Notes under the pieces: model-generated
What the model saw: the letters and a program-made list of their open reading frames with translations, nothing else
Database searches by the model: none
Told to the model about the DNA's origin: nothing
Shown here: positions 17,257-26,884 of the stretch, piece by piece
Numbering within the stretch: position 1 is the first letter of the stretch
How the letters are laid out: the number at the start of each line of letters is the position of its first letter
Translations under genes and position numbers: made by a program
Assembly: GCA_958296405.1 (NCBI GenBank)
Contig: OY282519.1
Coordinates: 372,001 to 436,000 of the forward strand
Length of the DNA: 64,000 bases
DNA from: an uncultured Pseudomonadales bacterium
GTDB lineage: Bacteria; Pseudomonadota; Gammaproteobacteria; Pseudomonadales; Azotimanducaceae
Direction of reading: 5' to 3'

Positions 17257-18774
17257 ATGAAGCAGTCGCTGGCGCTGGGCATTCGCCAACAGCTCGCCAT
17301 GACGCCCCAGCTTCAACAGGCGATTCGCCTGATGCGGCTCTCCTCCCAAGACCTCGCCGTGCAAATTCGCGAGGCCATCGAGACGAATCCGATGCTGGAG
17401 AGCGAAGAAGAGCCAGAGCGCGACGCGGACGGCATCGAAGTGGACGATTGGAGCGACGAATCGCCCGCCGAAGCCGCCGAAGCCGTGGAAGATCAGTGGC
17501 AAGACGGCGCCGGCGCCGACAGCGCGTTCGAACCCGCGGACAGCACGGCCATTCCACCCGAACTGCCAGTGGACACCCGCTGGGAAGATCTCTACCAGCC
17601 AAGCGCCTACGCCCTCTCCACGCCGCCGCGGGAGCACTTCGAGCCACCGGCGCGGGCCGCCGCAGAGTCATTGACGGATCACCTGCTTTGGCAGCTCAAC
17701 GTGCTGCCCGTGCCAGAGCGCGACCGCATGATCGGCGCAGCGATCGTCGAGGCCATCGACGCAGACGGCATGTTACGGCCCGGCGGCGCGGCGGGGCGCC
17801 GCGGCTGCTTGCAGGAAATCGCCGCCGCGCTCGATTTGCAGCCGGCGGTGGAGTGCGCCGAGGTGGCGGCCATGCTGAAACTCGTGCAGCAATTCGAACC
17901 CGCCGGGGTGGGCGCGCGCGACCTGCGCGAGTGCCTGCTTCTGCAGCTCGCCCAAACCCCCGCGGCGGCGCCGCACCGGGCGGCGGCGCAAACCATCCTC
18001 GAGCACGGCTTCGATGCGTTGGCCGCCGGCGACCGCGCCGCGCTGGCGCGCCGCTCGCGGCTCGGCCAAGACGCCGTCGATGGCGGCGTGGCGCTCATTC
18101 AATCCTTGAATCCGCGCCCCGGCACCGAGTTTGGCGACTTCGCCTGCGAATACATCGAACCGGACGTCTACGTGCGCAAGGAAGCCGGTCGCTGGGTGGT
18201 GGAGCTCAACGCCGCGGCGGCGCCGGGCGTGCGCATCAATCCGCTCTACGCCTGCCTCGTGCGGCGCGGCGACACCAGCCGAGACAACACATTCCTGCGC
18301 GACAACCTGGAAGAGGCGCGCGGCTTCGTGACGAGCCTGCGCCATCGCAACGAGACGCTGCTGAAAGTGGCGACGCAGATCGTCGCCCATCAGCAGGCGT
18401 TCCTCGAACAAGGCGCGGAAGCCATGCGGCCGCTGGTGCTCGCCGACATCGCCGTCGCCGCGGCGTTGCACGAATCCACCGTGTCGCGCCTGACGACGAG
18501 CAAGTACATGCACACGCCCCAAGGCGTGTTCGAGCTCAAGTACTTCTTTTCCAGCCATGTCGGCGCCAGCGACGGCGGCGAGGTGTCGAGCACCGCCATC
18601 CGCGCGCTGATTCGCAAGCTCATCGGCCAAGAGAACCCGCAGAAGCCGCTCTCCGACAGCCGCATCACCGCCATGCTCGGCGAACGCAACATCGAAGTGG
18701 CGCGCCGCACCGTCGCAAAGTACCGGGAGTCGCTGTCGATTCCCTCGTCCAGCCACCGCAAGCGGCTCGCGTGA
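17257..18774 (+). CDS. rpoN: RNA polymerase sigma-54 factor
   Basis: A 505-residue sigma-54. Region I is MKQSLALGIRQQLAMTPQLQQAIRLMRLSSQDL, about residues 1-33, the part that interacts with AAA+ activators; an acidic region II follows. The C-terminal RpoN box, ARRTVAKYRE, which recognises the -24 element, is intact, as is the helix-turn-helix region (LHESTVSRLTTSKYMHTP). It sits in the standard lptB-rpoN-hpf-ptsN order, which ties nitrogen PTS and sigma-54 genes to LPS transport. Confidence 0.97.
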   Translation: MKQSLALGIRQQLAMTPQLQQAIRLMRLSSQDLAVQIREAIETNPMLESEEEPERDADGIEVDDWSDESPAEAAEAVEDQWQDGAGADSAFEPADSTAIPPELPVDTRWEDLYQPSAYALSTPPREHFEPPARAAAESLTDHLLWQLNVLPVPERDRMIGAAIVEAIDADGMLRPGGAAGRRGCLQEIAAALDLQPAVECAEVAAMLKLVQQFEPAGVGARDLRECLLLQLAQTPAAAPHRAAAQTILEHGFDALAAGDRAALARRSRLGQDAVDGGVALIQSLNPRPGTEFGDFACEYIEPDVYVRKEAGRWVVELNAAAAPGVRINPLYACLVRRGDTSRDNTFLRDNLEEARGFVTSLRHRNETLLKVATQIVAHQQAFLEQGAEAMRPLVLADIAVAAALHESTVSRLTTSKYMHTPQGVFELKYFFSSHVGASDGGEVSSTAIRALIRKLIGQENPQKPLSDSRITAMLGERNIEVARRTVAKYRESLSIPSSSHRKRLA

Positions 18775-18805
18775 AACGAGCCGGCAGCGCAACAAGGAGG
18801 ATGCC

Positions 18806-19108
18806 GTGCAACTCAGCATTTCCGGACATCATGTGATCGTCACCGCGCCGTTGAAGGCCTATGTGGAAAACAAGATGGCCCGCCTTGCCCGCCACTATGA
18901 CCACATCACCAACGTTCACGTGGTGTTGTCTGTGAACAAGCAGGTGCAGCGCGCCGAGGCCACGGTGCATGCGAACGGCGCCGACATCTTTGCCGACGCC
19001 GGCGAAGCCGATCTCTACGCCGCCATCGACGCCTTGTCCGACAAGCTCGACCGCCAAGTTGTCAAGCACAAGGAGAAGGTGAGCGAGCACCGCCCGCGGG
19101 CGCACTGA
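18806..19108 (+). CDS. hpf: HPF, short ribosome hibernation-promoting factor
   Basis: A 100-residue S30AE-domain protein (MQLSISGHHVIVTAPLKAYVENKMARLARHYDHI). Short HPF binds the 30S subunit in stationary phase and, together with RMF, stabilises inactive 100S ribosomes. There is no C-terminal dimerisation domain, so this is the short gammaproteobacterial form. An AAGGAGG sequence precedes the ATG. It follows rpoN by 31 bases. Confidence 0.94.
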   Translation: MQLSISGHHVIVTAPLKAYVENKMARLARHYDHITNVHVVLSVNKQVQRAEATVHANGADIFADAGEADLYAAIDALSDKLDRQVVKHKEKVSEHRPRAH

Positions 19109-19129
19109 CTGCTGGCCGCCACACCGCCC

Positions 19130-19597
19130 ATGATCGACTGGGGCGACTTGCTGCCGCCTGCCGGCGCGCGCACCGTCGGCGCCCCGGCAACCAAGAAGGC
19201 AGCGCTGGAGGCAGCGAGCGAGGCCGTGGCGGACGCCCGCCCGCAACTCGACCCGCGGCGGCTTTTGGAAGCGCTTTTGGAACGCGAGCGGCTGGGCAGC
19301 ACTGGCCTCGGCGAGGGCGTGGCCATCCCACACTGCCGCCTGCCGGGCTGCGAGCGGCCGGCCGCGGCGCTGTTGCGCCTGCGCCCGCCGGTGAACTTCG
19401 ACGCGCCGGATGGCGAAGCCGTCGATCTCCTGTTCGCATTAGTGGTTCCGGATGGGGAACACAAGCGCCACTTGGACATCTTGGCGGCGCTCGCCGCGAC
19501 GCTCGCGCAGTCCGCCAACCGCGAAGCGCTGCGGCAAGCCGGCGATGACGGGCAGTTGCGTGAAACATGGCTCGCCATCGCCCGGCCGGCGCCATGA
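19130..19597 (+). CDS. ptsN: PtsN, nitrogen-regulatory PTS enzyme IIA (EIIA-Ntr)
   Basis: A 155-residue PTS EIIA type-2 domain acting as a regulatory phosphoacceptor. The phosphorylated histidine is His68 in GEGVAIPHCRL. The segment LLFALVVPDGEHKRHLDILAALA is also typical. In E. coli rapZ lies between ptsN and npr; here ptsN is followed about 40 bases later directly by npr. Confidence 0.93.
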   Translation: MIDWGDLLPPAGARTVGAPATKKAALEAASEAVADARPQLDPRRLLEALLERERLGSTGLGEGVAIPHCRLPGCERPAAALLRLRPPVNFDAPDGEAVDLLFALVVPDGEHKRHLDILAALAATLAQSANREALRQAGDDGQLRETWLAIARPAP

Positions 19598-19637
19598 GCC
19601 GCCACCGCGCCACGCCAACCCCATCGACGCGCCGCCA

Positions 19638-19907
19638 GTGATCGAAGGCGAAGTCACCATCGTCAACGCGCTGGGGCTGCACGCCCGCGCCGCAGCCAAG
19701 TTCGTCAATCTCGCCAAGACGTTCACTGCAACCATCGAACTTGAACTCGGCGACAAGCGCGTCGATGGCAAGAGCATCATGAACGTGATGCTGCTGGCCG
19801 CCGCCCAAGGCACCGTGCTCACGCTGCGGGCGAGCGGCGCCGACGAAGCCGAGGCGTTCCCCGCACTGGCTGGGCTCATCGCCGAACGGTTTGGCGAGGA
19901 GGAGTGA
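19638..19907 (+). CDS. ptsO: NPr, HPr-like phosphocarrier of the nitrogen PTS
   Basis: An 89-residue HPr-fold protein starting at a GTG at 19638 (MIEGEVTIVNALGLHARAAAKF in part). His15 in GLHARAA is the phospho-site and KSIMNVMLL is the second conserved block, carrying the Ser46-equivalent. It passes phosphate from EI-Ntr to PtsN. The longer open frame upstream overlaps ptsN and has no family similarity. The stop overlaps the mgtE start (GTGA). Confidence 0.92.
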   Translation: MIEGEVTIVNALGLHARAAAKFVNLAKTFTATIELELGDKRVDGKSIMNVMLLAAAQGTVLTLRASGADEAEAFPALAGLIAERFGEEE

Positions 19908-21256
19908 CCGCCGGCGCCATGGACAGCGCTGCGCAGCTTGCCGAAATCGTCCGCGCCGTTGCGGACGAGGCTTGGGATGACGTTCGCGCCCACATCGACG
20001 GCATCGATGACGCGGCGGTGGCGAATGTCTTGGAAGCCACCCCACCCCGGGTGCGCGGCGAGCTGTGGCTATTGCTCGACGCGCGCCGCGCCGCCGGCGT
20101 GCTGCATCGGCTGAACGAAGCCGCCCGCGCAGAGTTCGTGGAGACCATGGACGCCGGGCAGCTCGCGGCCTTGGCGGACGAACTGGACACAGACGACCTC
20201 GCCTTCGTGCTGCGGCGCCTGCCCGACGCCATGACGGAGGCGTTGATGGAGGCGATGAGCGCCGCCGACCGCGCCCGCGTCGAGGCCGTGCTGCCATACC
20301 CCGAAGACACCGCCGGCGGCATCATGAACACGGATGCCGTGGCGGTGCGGCCTTGGCACAGCATCGAGCTTGTGCTGCGCTACCTCCGCCGCCGCCAAAC
20401 GCTGCCAGACGGCACAGACAACCTCTTCGTGGTGAACGCCGAAGGCGGCTACGTCGGCGCCCTGCCCCTCGCCCGGCTCCTCACCGCAGACCCGGCCGCC
20501 GCGGCGCGCGACGTCATGGACACGCAAGTGGAGGCTGTGCCGGTGAGCATGGGCGATGCGCTGGTGGCGCGCCGCTTCGCCGAGCAGGATTGGGTCTCGG
20601 CGCCGGTGATTGACGACGCCGGCGCACTGGTCGGGCGCATCACCGTGGACGACGTGGTGGACGTGATCATCGAGGATGCGGACGAGGCGCTGCTGGCGCA
20701 AGCCGGCCTCGAAACCAATGAGGAAACGTTCACGCCGGTGCTCATTTCCGCCCGCCGGCGGGCGTTGTGGCTGGGCGTCAACCTCATCACGGCGTTCCTC
20801 GCCGCGGCAGTGATCAACTTGTTCGAGGAGACCATCGCCGAAGTGATCGCGTTGGCCGTGCTCATGCCCATCGTCGCCAGCATGGGCGGCATCGCCGGCA
20901 CGCAGACGCTCACCTTGGTGATCCGGGGCATGGCGCTGGGGCAAATCGCTTCCGCAAATCTCGGTTGGTTCTTGAACCGGGAGTTGCTGGTGGCGGCGCT
21001 GAACGGGCTGTTGTGGGCAACGCTGGTGGCCCTCGGCGCCGCGGTGGCGTTCCAGGACGCCTTGCTCGGCTGCGTCATCGCCGCGGCGATGGCCATCAAC
21101 ATCTTGGTGGCCGCGGTGTCCGGAAGCCTGCTCCCATCGCTGCTCTCCGCCCTCGGCATCGACCCTGCAATCGCCGGCGGCGTGGTGCTCACAACGGTGA
21201 CGGACGTGGCCGGATTCTTCACCTTCCTGGGGCTCGCGACATTGGCCTACGGCTGA
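19904..21256 (+). CDS. mgtE: MgtE-family magnesium transporter
   Basis: A 450-residue Mg2+ channel/transporter. The soluble N-domain (residues 10-130, including LDTDDLAFVLRRLPD and YPEDTAGGIMNTD) is followed by two CBS domains (residues 135-260, with DVMDTQVEAVPV and VGRITVDDVVDVI). Five C-terminal membrane helices carry the pore motif MPIVASMGGIAGTQTLTLVIRGMALG, about residues 328-353. The start is a GTG overlapping the npr stop, or the ATG at 19919. mgtE after ptsO is also known in other proteobacteria. Confidence 0.94.
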   Translation: MTAGAMDSAAQLAEIVRAVADEAWDDVRAHIDGIDDAAVANVLEATPPRVRGELWLLLDARRAAGVLHRLNEAARAEFVETMDAGQLAALADELDTDDLAFVLRRLPDAMTEALMEAMSAADRARVEAVLPYPEDTAGGIMNTDAVAVRPWHSIELVLRYLRRRQTLPDGTDNLFVVNAEGGYVGALPLARLLTADPAAAARDVMDTQVEAVPVSMGDALVARRFAEQDWVSAPVIDDAGALVGRITVDDVVDVIIEDADEALLAQAGLETNEETFTPVLISARRRALWLGVNLITAFLAAAVINLFEETIAEVIALAVLMPIVASMGGIAGTQTLTLVIRGMALGQIASANLGWFLNRELLVAALNGLLWATLVALGAAVAFQDALLGCVIAAAMAINILVAAVSGSLLPSLLSALGIDPAIAGGVVLTTVTDVAGFFTFLGLATLAYG

Positions 21257-21405
21257 CCGCGCCGCGCTGACAGCGGCACAACCCAGGTTCCCACCCGCCC
21301 GGAGCGAAAAGTGGCGGTGGGCTAACATTTGCCAACTCGCGCGCGGACGCCGCATGAGCCGGCCGTCCTACGCCGAACTCCATCGAGGCACGGGGGAATC
21401 AAGCA

Positions 21406-22272
21406 ATGGCAAGACTCGAAGGCAAGGTTGCCGTCATCACCGGCGGCGCCAGCGGCATGGGCGCCGCGACCGTGCGGCGCTTTGTCGCGGAAGGCGCGCG
21501 GGTGGTCATCGCCGACCTGCAGGCCGACAAGGGCGCCGCCCTCGCCGCGGAACTCGGCGACGCGGCCACCTTCATCGAAACGGATGTGGGCCAAGAAGCG
21601 GATGTGAAGGCGATGATCGACTTGGCGATGAATCGCTACGAGGGGCTGGATTGCTTGTTCAACAACGCCGGCTTCGGCGGCGTGACCGGTCTCATCGAGG
21701 AGACGGACATGGGCGAAGCCTATGCCCGCACGGTCGCCGGGATGCTCACCGGGCCCATCCTTGGCATGAAACACGCCGCGCCGATCATGAAGGCGCAAGG
21801 CGCCGGCAGCATCATTTCAACGGCCAGCATCGCCGGGCTGCGCGGCGGCGGCGGGCCGCATGTGTACAGCGCCGTCAAGGCCGGCGTCATCGGGCTGACG
21901 CGCAGCGTCGCCATCGAATTGGGGCAACACCGCGTGCGGGTGAACGCCATCTGCCCCGGCGGCATCGTCACGCCGATCTTCCTGTTCGGCCAGCAGCCGA
22001 AAGCCGGCGCCAATGTCTCCGTGGAAGACGCGCTGCGTCCTGCGTTCGAGAACATGCAGCCCATTCCACGCGCCGGGGAAGGCACGGACATCGCCGGCAT
22101 GGCGCTGTTCTTGGCCAGCGACGATTCCACGTTCGTCACCGGCCAAGCGCTGGTGGTGGACGGCGGCCTGATCTCGGGCCTCCAAGGCACCTTGGAGGAA
22201 GGCGAGAGCCCCATCGCCCAAGCAGTGGCGGACTTGATCGGTGAGACGCCGGCGTGGGCGCGCCCCGAGTAA
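21406..22272 (+). CDS. Short-chain dehydrogenase/reductase (classical SDR)
   Basis: A 288-residue NAD(P)-dependent oxidoreductase. The cofactor motif TGGASGMG is at residues 12-19, NNAG at 86-89, and the catalytic triad is Ser141, Tyr154 and Lys158 (YSAVK). The acidic residue after beta-2 (IADLQADKG) favours NAD over NADP. Substrate unknown; the C-terminal GQALVVDGGLISG is the usual SDR end. It stands alone and converges on dinG. Confidence 0.85.
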   Translation: MARLEGKVAVITGGASGMGAATVRRFVAEGARVVIADLQADKGAALAAELGDAATFIETDVGQEADVKAMIDLAMNRYEGLDCLFNNAGFGGVTGLIEETDMGEAYARTVAGMLTGPILGMKHAAPIMKAQGAGSIISTASIAGLRGGGGPHVYSAVKAGVIGLTRSVAIELGQHRVRVNAICPGGIVTPIFLFGQQPKAGANVSVEDALRPAFENMQPIPRAGEGTDIAGMALFLASDDSTFVTGQALVVDGGLISGLQGTLEEGESPIAQAVADLIGETPAWARPE

Positions 22273-22294
22273 CTGGGGCGAATCAGGCGCCACG

Positions 22295-24391
22295 TCAGCT
22301 TCCCGCCGCGGCCACGTTCAAGCGGTACGGCGGCAGGGAATCGAGCAGCGCCTGCCCATAGCGCTTCGTCACGATGCGGCGGTCCAAGAGGGTGATGCGG
22401 CCGCGATCCTCTTCATGGCGAATCAGGCGCCCGCAGGCTTGCACGAGGCGCGTCGCCGCGTCTGGAACGGCGAGTTCGAAGAACGGGTTGCGCCCCTGGC
22501 TCTCCACCCATTCCGCGGTGGCCTGCTCCACCGGATCGTCCGGCACCGAGAACGGCAGCTTGGCGATGACCACATGGCGGCAGTAATCGTCTGGCAGGTC
22601 GATGCCTTCCGCGAAGCTCGCCAAGCCGAAGAGGTAGCTCGGCTCCTCCGCGTCGATGGCCGCCCGATGCGCGGCCAAGAGCGCCTGCAAGGAGCGCTCG
22701 CCTTGGATCTGACAGCGCTCCAGCACAGCGTCCGCCAAACTGTCGCAGACGCCGTTCAACTGCCGCCACGAAGCGAACAACACCAAGGCGCTGCGCTCCT
22801 TGGCCAACAGTTCCGGCAACAGCGCCGCCACCTCTTCGGTGTGCTTGGGCGCATCCCGCGGGTCGGCGCGCATGGCCGGGACGTCCAAGCTCGCCAGCCG
22901 AGGAAAGTCGAACGGGCTGGCGATGGCCTCTTGCGCCGTTTCTGGCGGCAGGCCGGCGCGCTCCATGAAGTGTGCGAACGTGCCGAGGGCGCGCAACGTG
23001 GCGGAGGTGCAGAGCGCCGCATAGCACTTGGTCCACAGCGCCTCTTGGAGGATTTCGCCGGGGTCGAGCCGCGCCGACACGAGCTCCAGATCATCTCCCA
23101 CAGATAGCGTGATGGGGCTGATCCAGCGCGCCGCTAGCGGCGCTTCGTCGCCGGTGGCACGAGCGTAATCCTCAAACAGCGCACCGTGCGCCGCCGCCCG
23201 CTCCTCAAGCTGGCCGACCACCCCCAGCCAATCCTCCGCCTGCTCTGCATTGGGCCAGAACCGTGTTCCGGCGGTGACTGCCTCCAAGCACTCGCGCAGT
23301 TCGCGCAGCTGCGCCCCGATGCCTTGCAGGCCAATGGCCAAGCCGTCGCAGGGTTCAGCCAGCGCTGCATCCACCCTGCCCAGCGGGAAGCGATGCGCGG
23401 CGGAGCGCTCCCCGGCGGCCGGCAAGTCCAACGTCTTCGCGGCGGCCTCCAATTCCTTGAGCCGTTGCGCCGCCGATGCGGTGTCTCGCGCCAGCCGTTC
23501 GGCCAGCGCCACCAGTTCCGCTGGGCGCGAGAAGCGCTGCGCGCAGGTGCCCACCGCGGCGTTCAACTGATCGAGCCACTGCATGGCGCCGCGCAACTGC
23601 GTCCGCGCCGTGAAGTGTTGTTGCGTCTTTTCAGCCAGATGGTGCGCTTCGTCGATGACGAAGATCGTCTCGTCCGGAGTGGGCAACAGGGTGCCCCCGC
23701 CCAACGCCAAATCCGCCAGCACGACGTCGTGGTTCGCCACGATCACGTCCACATCGTCCAGCATCCGGCGCGCCACGAAATGCGGGCAATCGTGGAAAAA
23801 CGAGCAGCGCTTGTTGGCGCAGCCGCGATGGTCTGTCGTGATGGGGCGCCACGCCTCGGCTTCGGGTTTCTCCTCCCACGAATCGATGTCGCCGCGCCAA
23901 TCGCCCCGCGAGAAACGCGCCAACATGTGCTCATAGGTGCGCAGGTGGCTGGCGGTCGGCACCGTCGTGAACGGCATCTCCTTTTGATCCTGGCGCAGCC
24001 GCTCGTCCAAGCGCTTGAGGCACACATAGCGCCGCCGCCCCTTGGCCAACGCGAAGGAGAACTCGATGCCGGCATGGGCTTCGAGGTCCGGCAGGTCTCG
24101 CAGGACGATTTGCTCCTGCAGCGCCACGGTGGCCGTGCTGATGACGACGCGCTTCTTCAGCGCTTGCGCCAAGGGGATGGCGGCCAGACAGTAAGCAGCC
24201 GTCTTGCCGGTGCCGGTGCCGGCCTCCACCGCCACCAAGCGCGGCGCCGCGCCACCCAAGGCGCGCGCCACCACAGCGATCATCTCGCGTTGGCCGGGGC
24301 GGGGCTTGAAGTTCCGCGCGCCAAGCCAAGCCCGGTAGGCGGCCTGAATCTCGCGCTTGTTGTCCGCGTCCAAACCGCGCGCCGCGCTCAT
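22295..24391 (-). CDS. dinG: DinG-family iron-sulfur DNA helicase
   Basis: A 698-residue XPD-like 5'-3' superfamily 2 helicase. Walker A is EAGTGTGKT (56-64) and the DEAH box is at residues 247-250. Four cysteines suited to a [4Fe-4S] cluster are Cys124, Cys191, Cys196 and Cys202 (RYVCLKR; GCANKRCSFFHDC). The C-terminal motif VI region VQACGRLIRHEEDRG is intact. DinG unwinds R-loops, D-loops and G-quadruplexes; the paralogue YoaA cannot be excluded by eye. Confidence 0.9.
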   Translation of the reverse strand: MSAARGLDADNKREIQAAYRAWLGARNFKPRPGQREMIAVVARALGGAAPRLVAVEAGTGTGKTAAYCLAAIPLAQALKKRVVISTATVALQEQIVLRDLPDLEAHAGIEFSFALAKGRRRYVCLKRLDERLRQDQKEMPFTTVPTASHLRTYEHMLARFSRGDWRGDIDSWEEKPEAEAWRPITTDHRGCANKRCSFFHDCPHFVARRMLDDVDVIVANHDVVLADLALGGGTLLPTPDETIFVIDEAHHLAEKTQQHFTARTQLRGAMQWLDQLNAAVGTCAQRFSRPAELVALAERLARDTASAAQRLKELEAAAKTLDLPAAGERSAAHRFPLGRVDAALAEPCDGLAIGLQGIGAQLRELRECLEAVTAGTRFWPNAEQAEDWLGVVGQLEERAAAHGALFEDYARATGDEAPLAARWISPITLSVGDDLELVSARLDPGEILQEALWTKCYAALCTSATLRALGTFAHFMERAGLPPETAQEAIASPFDFPRLASLDVPAMRADPRDAPKHTEEVAALLPELLAKERSALVLFASWRQLNGVCDSLADAVLERCQIQGERSLQALLAAHRAAIDAEEPSYLFGLASFAEGIDLPDDYCRHVVIAKLPFSVPDDPVEQATAEWVESQGRNPFFELAVPDAATRLVQACGRLIRHEEDRGRITLLDRRIVTKRYGQALLDSLPPYRLNVAAAGS

Positions 24392-24458
24392 GGCTCAACT
24401 GGCCCTCCGGCGCCTTGCGCCGACGTGCCGCGGAGGCGACGCGGCTTGGCAAGCGCGA

Positions 24459-25550
24459 TCACACGTTGAACCGGAAATGGACGACGTCGCCGTCGGCGAC
24501 GACGTAGTCCCGCCCTTCGAGCCGCCACCGGCCAGCGTTCTTGGCGCCTTGTTCGCCGCCACAGGCCAAGTAGTCCTCTCCGGCGATGACTTCGGCGCGA
24601 ATGAAGCCGCGCTCGAAGTCTGTGTGGATGACACCCGCCGCCTGTGCCGCGGTGGCGCCCACCGGAATCGTCCACGCCCGCGCTTCCTTCGGGCCGGCGG
24701 TGAAGAAATCATGCAGCCCCAAGAGCGACTGGCCGCACCGCGCCACGCGGTCCAATCCGGCTTCGGCAACGCCGAGCTCCGCCAAGAACTCAGCGCGCTC
24801 ATGTTCCTGCAGTTGAGCGATTTCCGCTTCCATTTGGGCGCACACGGCCACCACCGGAGCGCCGCGCTGCGCCGCCAGCGCAACCACCGCATCGAGCAGC
24901 GGATTGTCGTCGAAGCCGCTTTCCGACACGTTGGCGACGTACATCTGCGGTTTGGCGGTGACGAGCCCCAGTTCAGCCACGCTGTCCCACGCCGCGTCAT
25001 CCAGCGCCGCAGCGCGCGCCGGCTCGCCGGCATCCAGCGCGGCGTGCAGCGCTTCAAGGGCCGCAATGGCGGTGGACGCCGCCTTGGGGTACGCCTTGGC
25101 CTCCCGGCGGCGGCGCGCCAACGCGCGTTCCACGGCGTCCAAGTCTGCCAATGCCAGTTCCGTGTCGATGACCTCGATGTCGTCCCGCGGCGAGACGCGG
25201 CCGGCAACATGGGCGACTTCCGCATCCTCAAAGCAGCGCACCACATGGGCGATGGCGTGCGTCTCGCGGATGTGGGCGAGGAAGCGATTGCCAAGCCCTT
25301 CCCCGCGCGACGCCCCCGCCACCAAGCCGGCGATGTCCACGAACTCCGTGGCGGCCGGCACGATTCGCGGCGAGCCTGCCAGCGCCCCGATGCGGCGCAG
25401 CCGCTCGTCCCACACCGGCGCCGAGCCGACGTTGCTGTCGATGGTGCAGAACGGGAAGTTGGCCGCGTTCGCACCAGCGTTGGTAAGCGCATTGAACAGC
25501 GTGGACTTGCCGACGTTCGGCAGGCCGACGATGCCGCAGCGAAAGCCCAT
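24459..25550 (-). CDS. ychF: YchF, Obg-like ribosome-binding ATPase
   Basis: A 363-residue OLA1/YchF P-loop protein starting MGFRCGIVGLPNVGKST, with later DIAGLVAGASRGEGLGN and the C-terminal TGS domain (ending HTDFERGFIRAEVI...DYVVADGDVVHFRFNV). YchF hydrolyses ATP rather than GTP and binds ribosomes. The frame continues 19 codons upstream, but the family begins at this Met. The ATG overlaps the pth stop by one base (TGATG). pth-ychF adjacency is standard. Confidence 0.96.
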   Translation of the reverse strand: MGFRCGIVGLPNVGKSTLFNALTNAGANAANFPFCTIDSNVGSAPVWDERLRRIGALAGSPRIVPAATEFVDIAGLVAGASRGEGLGNRFLAHIRETHAIAHVVRCFEDAEVAHVAGRVSPRDDIEVIDTELALADLDAVERALARRRREAKAYPKAASTAIAALEALHAALDAGEPARAAALDDAAWDSVAELGLVTAKPQMYVANVSESGFDDNPLLDAVVALAAQRGAPVVAVCAQMEAEIAQLQEHERAEFLAELGVAEAGLDRVARCGQSLLGLHDFFTAGPKEARAWTIPVGATAAQAAGVIHTDFERGFIRAEVIAGEDYLACGGEQGAKNAGRWRLEGRDYVVADGDVVHFRFNV

Positions 25551-26155
25551 CAGCTTGCGTCGGCCGCGGCGCTCCGCGAGTGCAGGGTGGTCATGGCCTT
25601 CTGCCAATCGCCGTTGACGATGGACGCGAGCAGCGCGTCGTCCATCGACAGGCTCTCCGCCACCCGCTCCCGGTCTGCCGCCAGCATCTTGGCGCCGGTG
25701 AGAAAGCCGATCATGCGGGAGCGCCCAGGGTGCCCAACGCCAATCCTGAGCCGCGCGAAATCGTGCCGGTTGCCAAGGGCAGACGCCACGCTGGCGACGC
25801 CGTTGTGCGCGTCGTGGCGGCCGCCGAGCTTCAAGCGCGACACACCGGCGGGGAAATCCACCTCGTCGTGGGCGACGAGAATCTCATCGGGCTCGATGCC
25901 GTGAAAGCGCGCGAACGGCCCAACGGACTCGCCGGACAGGTTCATCCAAGTGGACGGGATGAGGAGCCGCAGATCTTGCCCGAACGCCTCGCCGCGCGCC
26001 GCGCGCCCCTTGAACCGAGCGCGTTCGGCCCACGACAGGCACAGGCGCTCGGCCAAGGCTTCGACCCACCCGGCGCCAACATTGTGCGGCGTGCGCGCGT
26101 ACTTCGGGCCGGGATTGCCCAAGCCCACGATGAGGCGGATGGCCGCCATCGCCAA
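25550..26155 (-). CDS. pth: Peptidyl-tRNA hydrolase
   Basis: A 201-residue esterase recycling peptidyl-tRNAs that fall off the ribosome. Family residues are present: the Asn in VGLGNPG, the catalytic His in RTPHNVGAGW, the Asp in HDEVDFPAG and the C-terminal GGRHDAHNGVASV. Ile2-like start alternatives exist (ATG 26155 or 26149). It lies between rplY and ychF, the conserved order. Confidence 0.96.
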   Translation of the reverse strand: MAMAAIRLIVGLGNPGPKYARTPHNVGAGWVEALAERLCLSWAERARFKGRAARGEAFGQDLRLLIPSTWMNLSGESVGPFARFHGIEPDEILVAHDEVDFPAGVSRLKLGGRHDAHNGVASVASALGNRHDFARLRIGVGHPGRSRMIGFLTGAKMLAADRERVAESLSMDDALLASIVNGDWQKAMTTLHSRSAAADAS

Positions 26156-26185
26156 CTCCCATGCTTGATGCGCCGGCTGGCGGCG

Positions 26186-26839
26186 CTACTCGGCGTCTGC
26201 TTGGGGCGTTTCGCCCTCTTCGGACTCGCCTTCCTCGTCCTCTTCACCGCCGAGGCCGCCACGCGGCGCTTGCACCGTCACCACCGAGGCATCGTGGCCT
26301 GCCCCTTGCGCCAGCGCGACGATGGTGACGCCCTCCGGCAACACGACATCCGAGAGGTGCAGGGATTGGCCGACGTCCAGCGCCGCGACATCGACCTCGA
26401 TGTACTCCGGCAACTGCTCCGGCAGGCAGGAGATTTCAAGCTCGATCATGTTGTGGGCGATGAGGCCGCCCGCGCGCGCGCCCTCGCACTGGTCTTCATT
26501 GATGAAATGCAGCGGCACGGCAATCTGCAGCGCCTGATCTGCGCGCACGCGCAAGAAATCCACATGCAGCACTTTCTCTGTGGCGGGATGGCGCTGCATC
26601 GCCCGCACCACCGCCGGCTGGCCGGCGCCATCCACCGACAGGTTCAGCACCTGCGAGAAGAACGCCGGCTGCTGCATCGCCTTGGCGAGCGTCCGCGTGG
26701 ACAACGCGATCTTCACTGGCTCCTCGCCGCCCCCGTAGACGATGCCCGGCACTCGGCCTTCAAGGCGCCGCATCCGGCGGCTCGCGCTGGTGCCGGACGC
26801 CTCGCGGGGCGCGACTTCGAGCATGATTTGTTCTGGCAT
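26186..26839 (-). CDS. rplY: 50S ribosomal protein bL25, long CTC-type form
   Basis: A 217-residue bL25 that binds 5S rRNA through its N-terminal domain (LEVAPREASGTSASRRMRRLEGRVPGIVYG in residues 7-36), followed by a CTC-type beta domain (VDFLRVRADQALQIAVPLHF) and an acidic tail rich in Glu and Gly. The long form is usual outside the Enterobacterales. It lies 45 bases downstream of prs. Confidence 0.95.
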   Translation of the reverse strand: MPEQIMLEVAPREASGTSASRRMRRLEGRVPGIVYGGGEEPVKIALSTRTLAKAMQQPAFFSQVLNLSVDGAGQPAVVRAMQRHPATEKVLHVDFLRVRADQALQIAVPLHFINEDQCEGARAGGLIAHNMIELEISCLPEQLPEYIEVDVAALDVGQSLHLSDVVLPEGVTIVALAQGAGHDASVVTVQAPRGGLGGEEDEEGESEEGETPQADAE

Positions 26840-26884
26840 GGATGCCCTCCCGATGAACGGCGGCTTGGGGCCGCCTAACCCCCG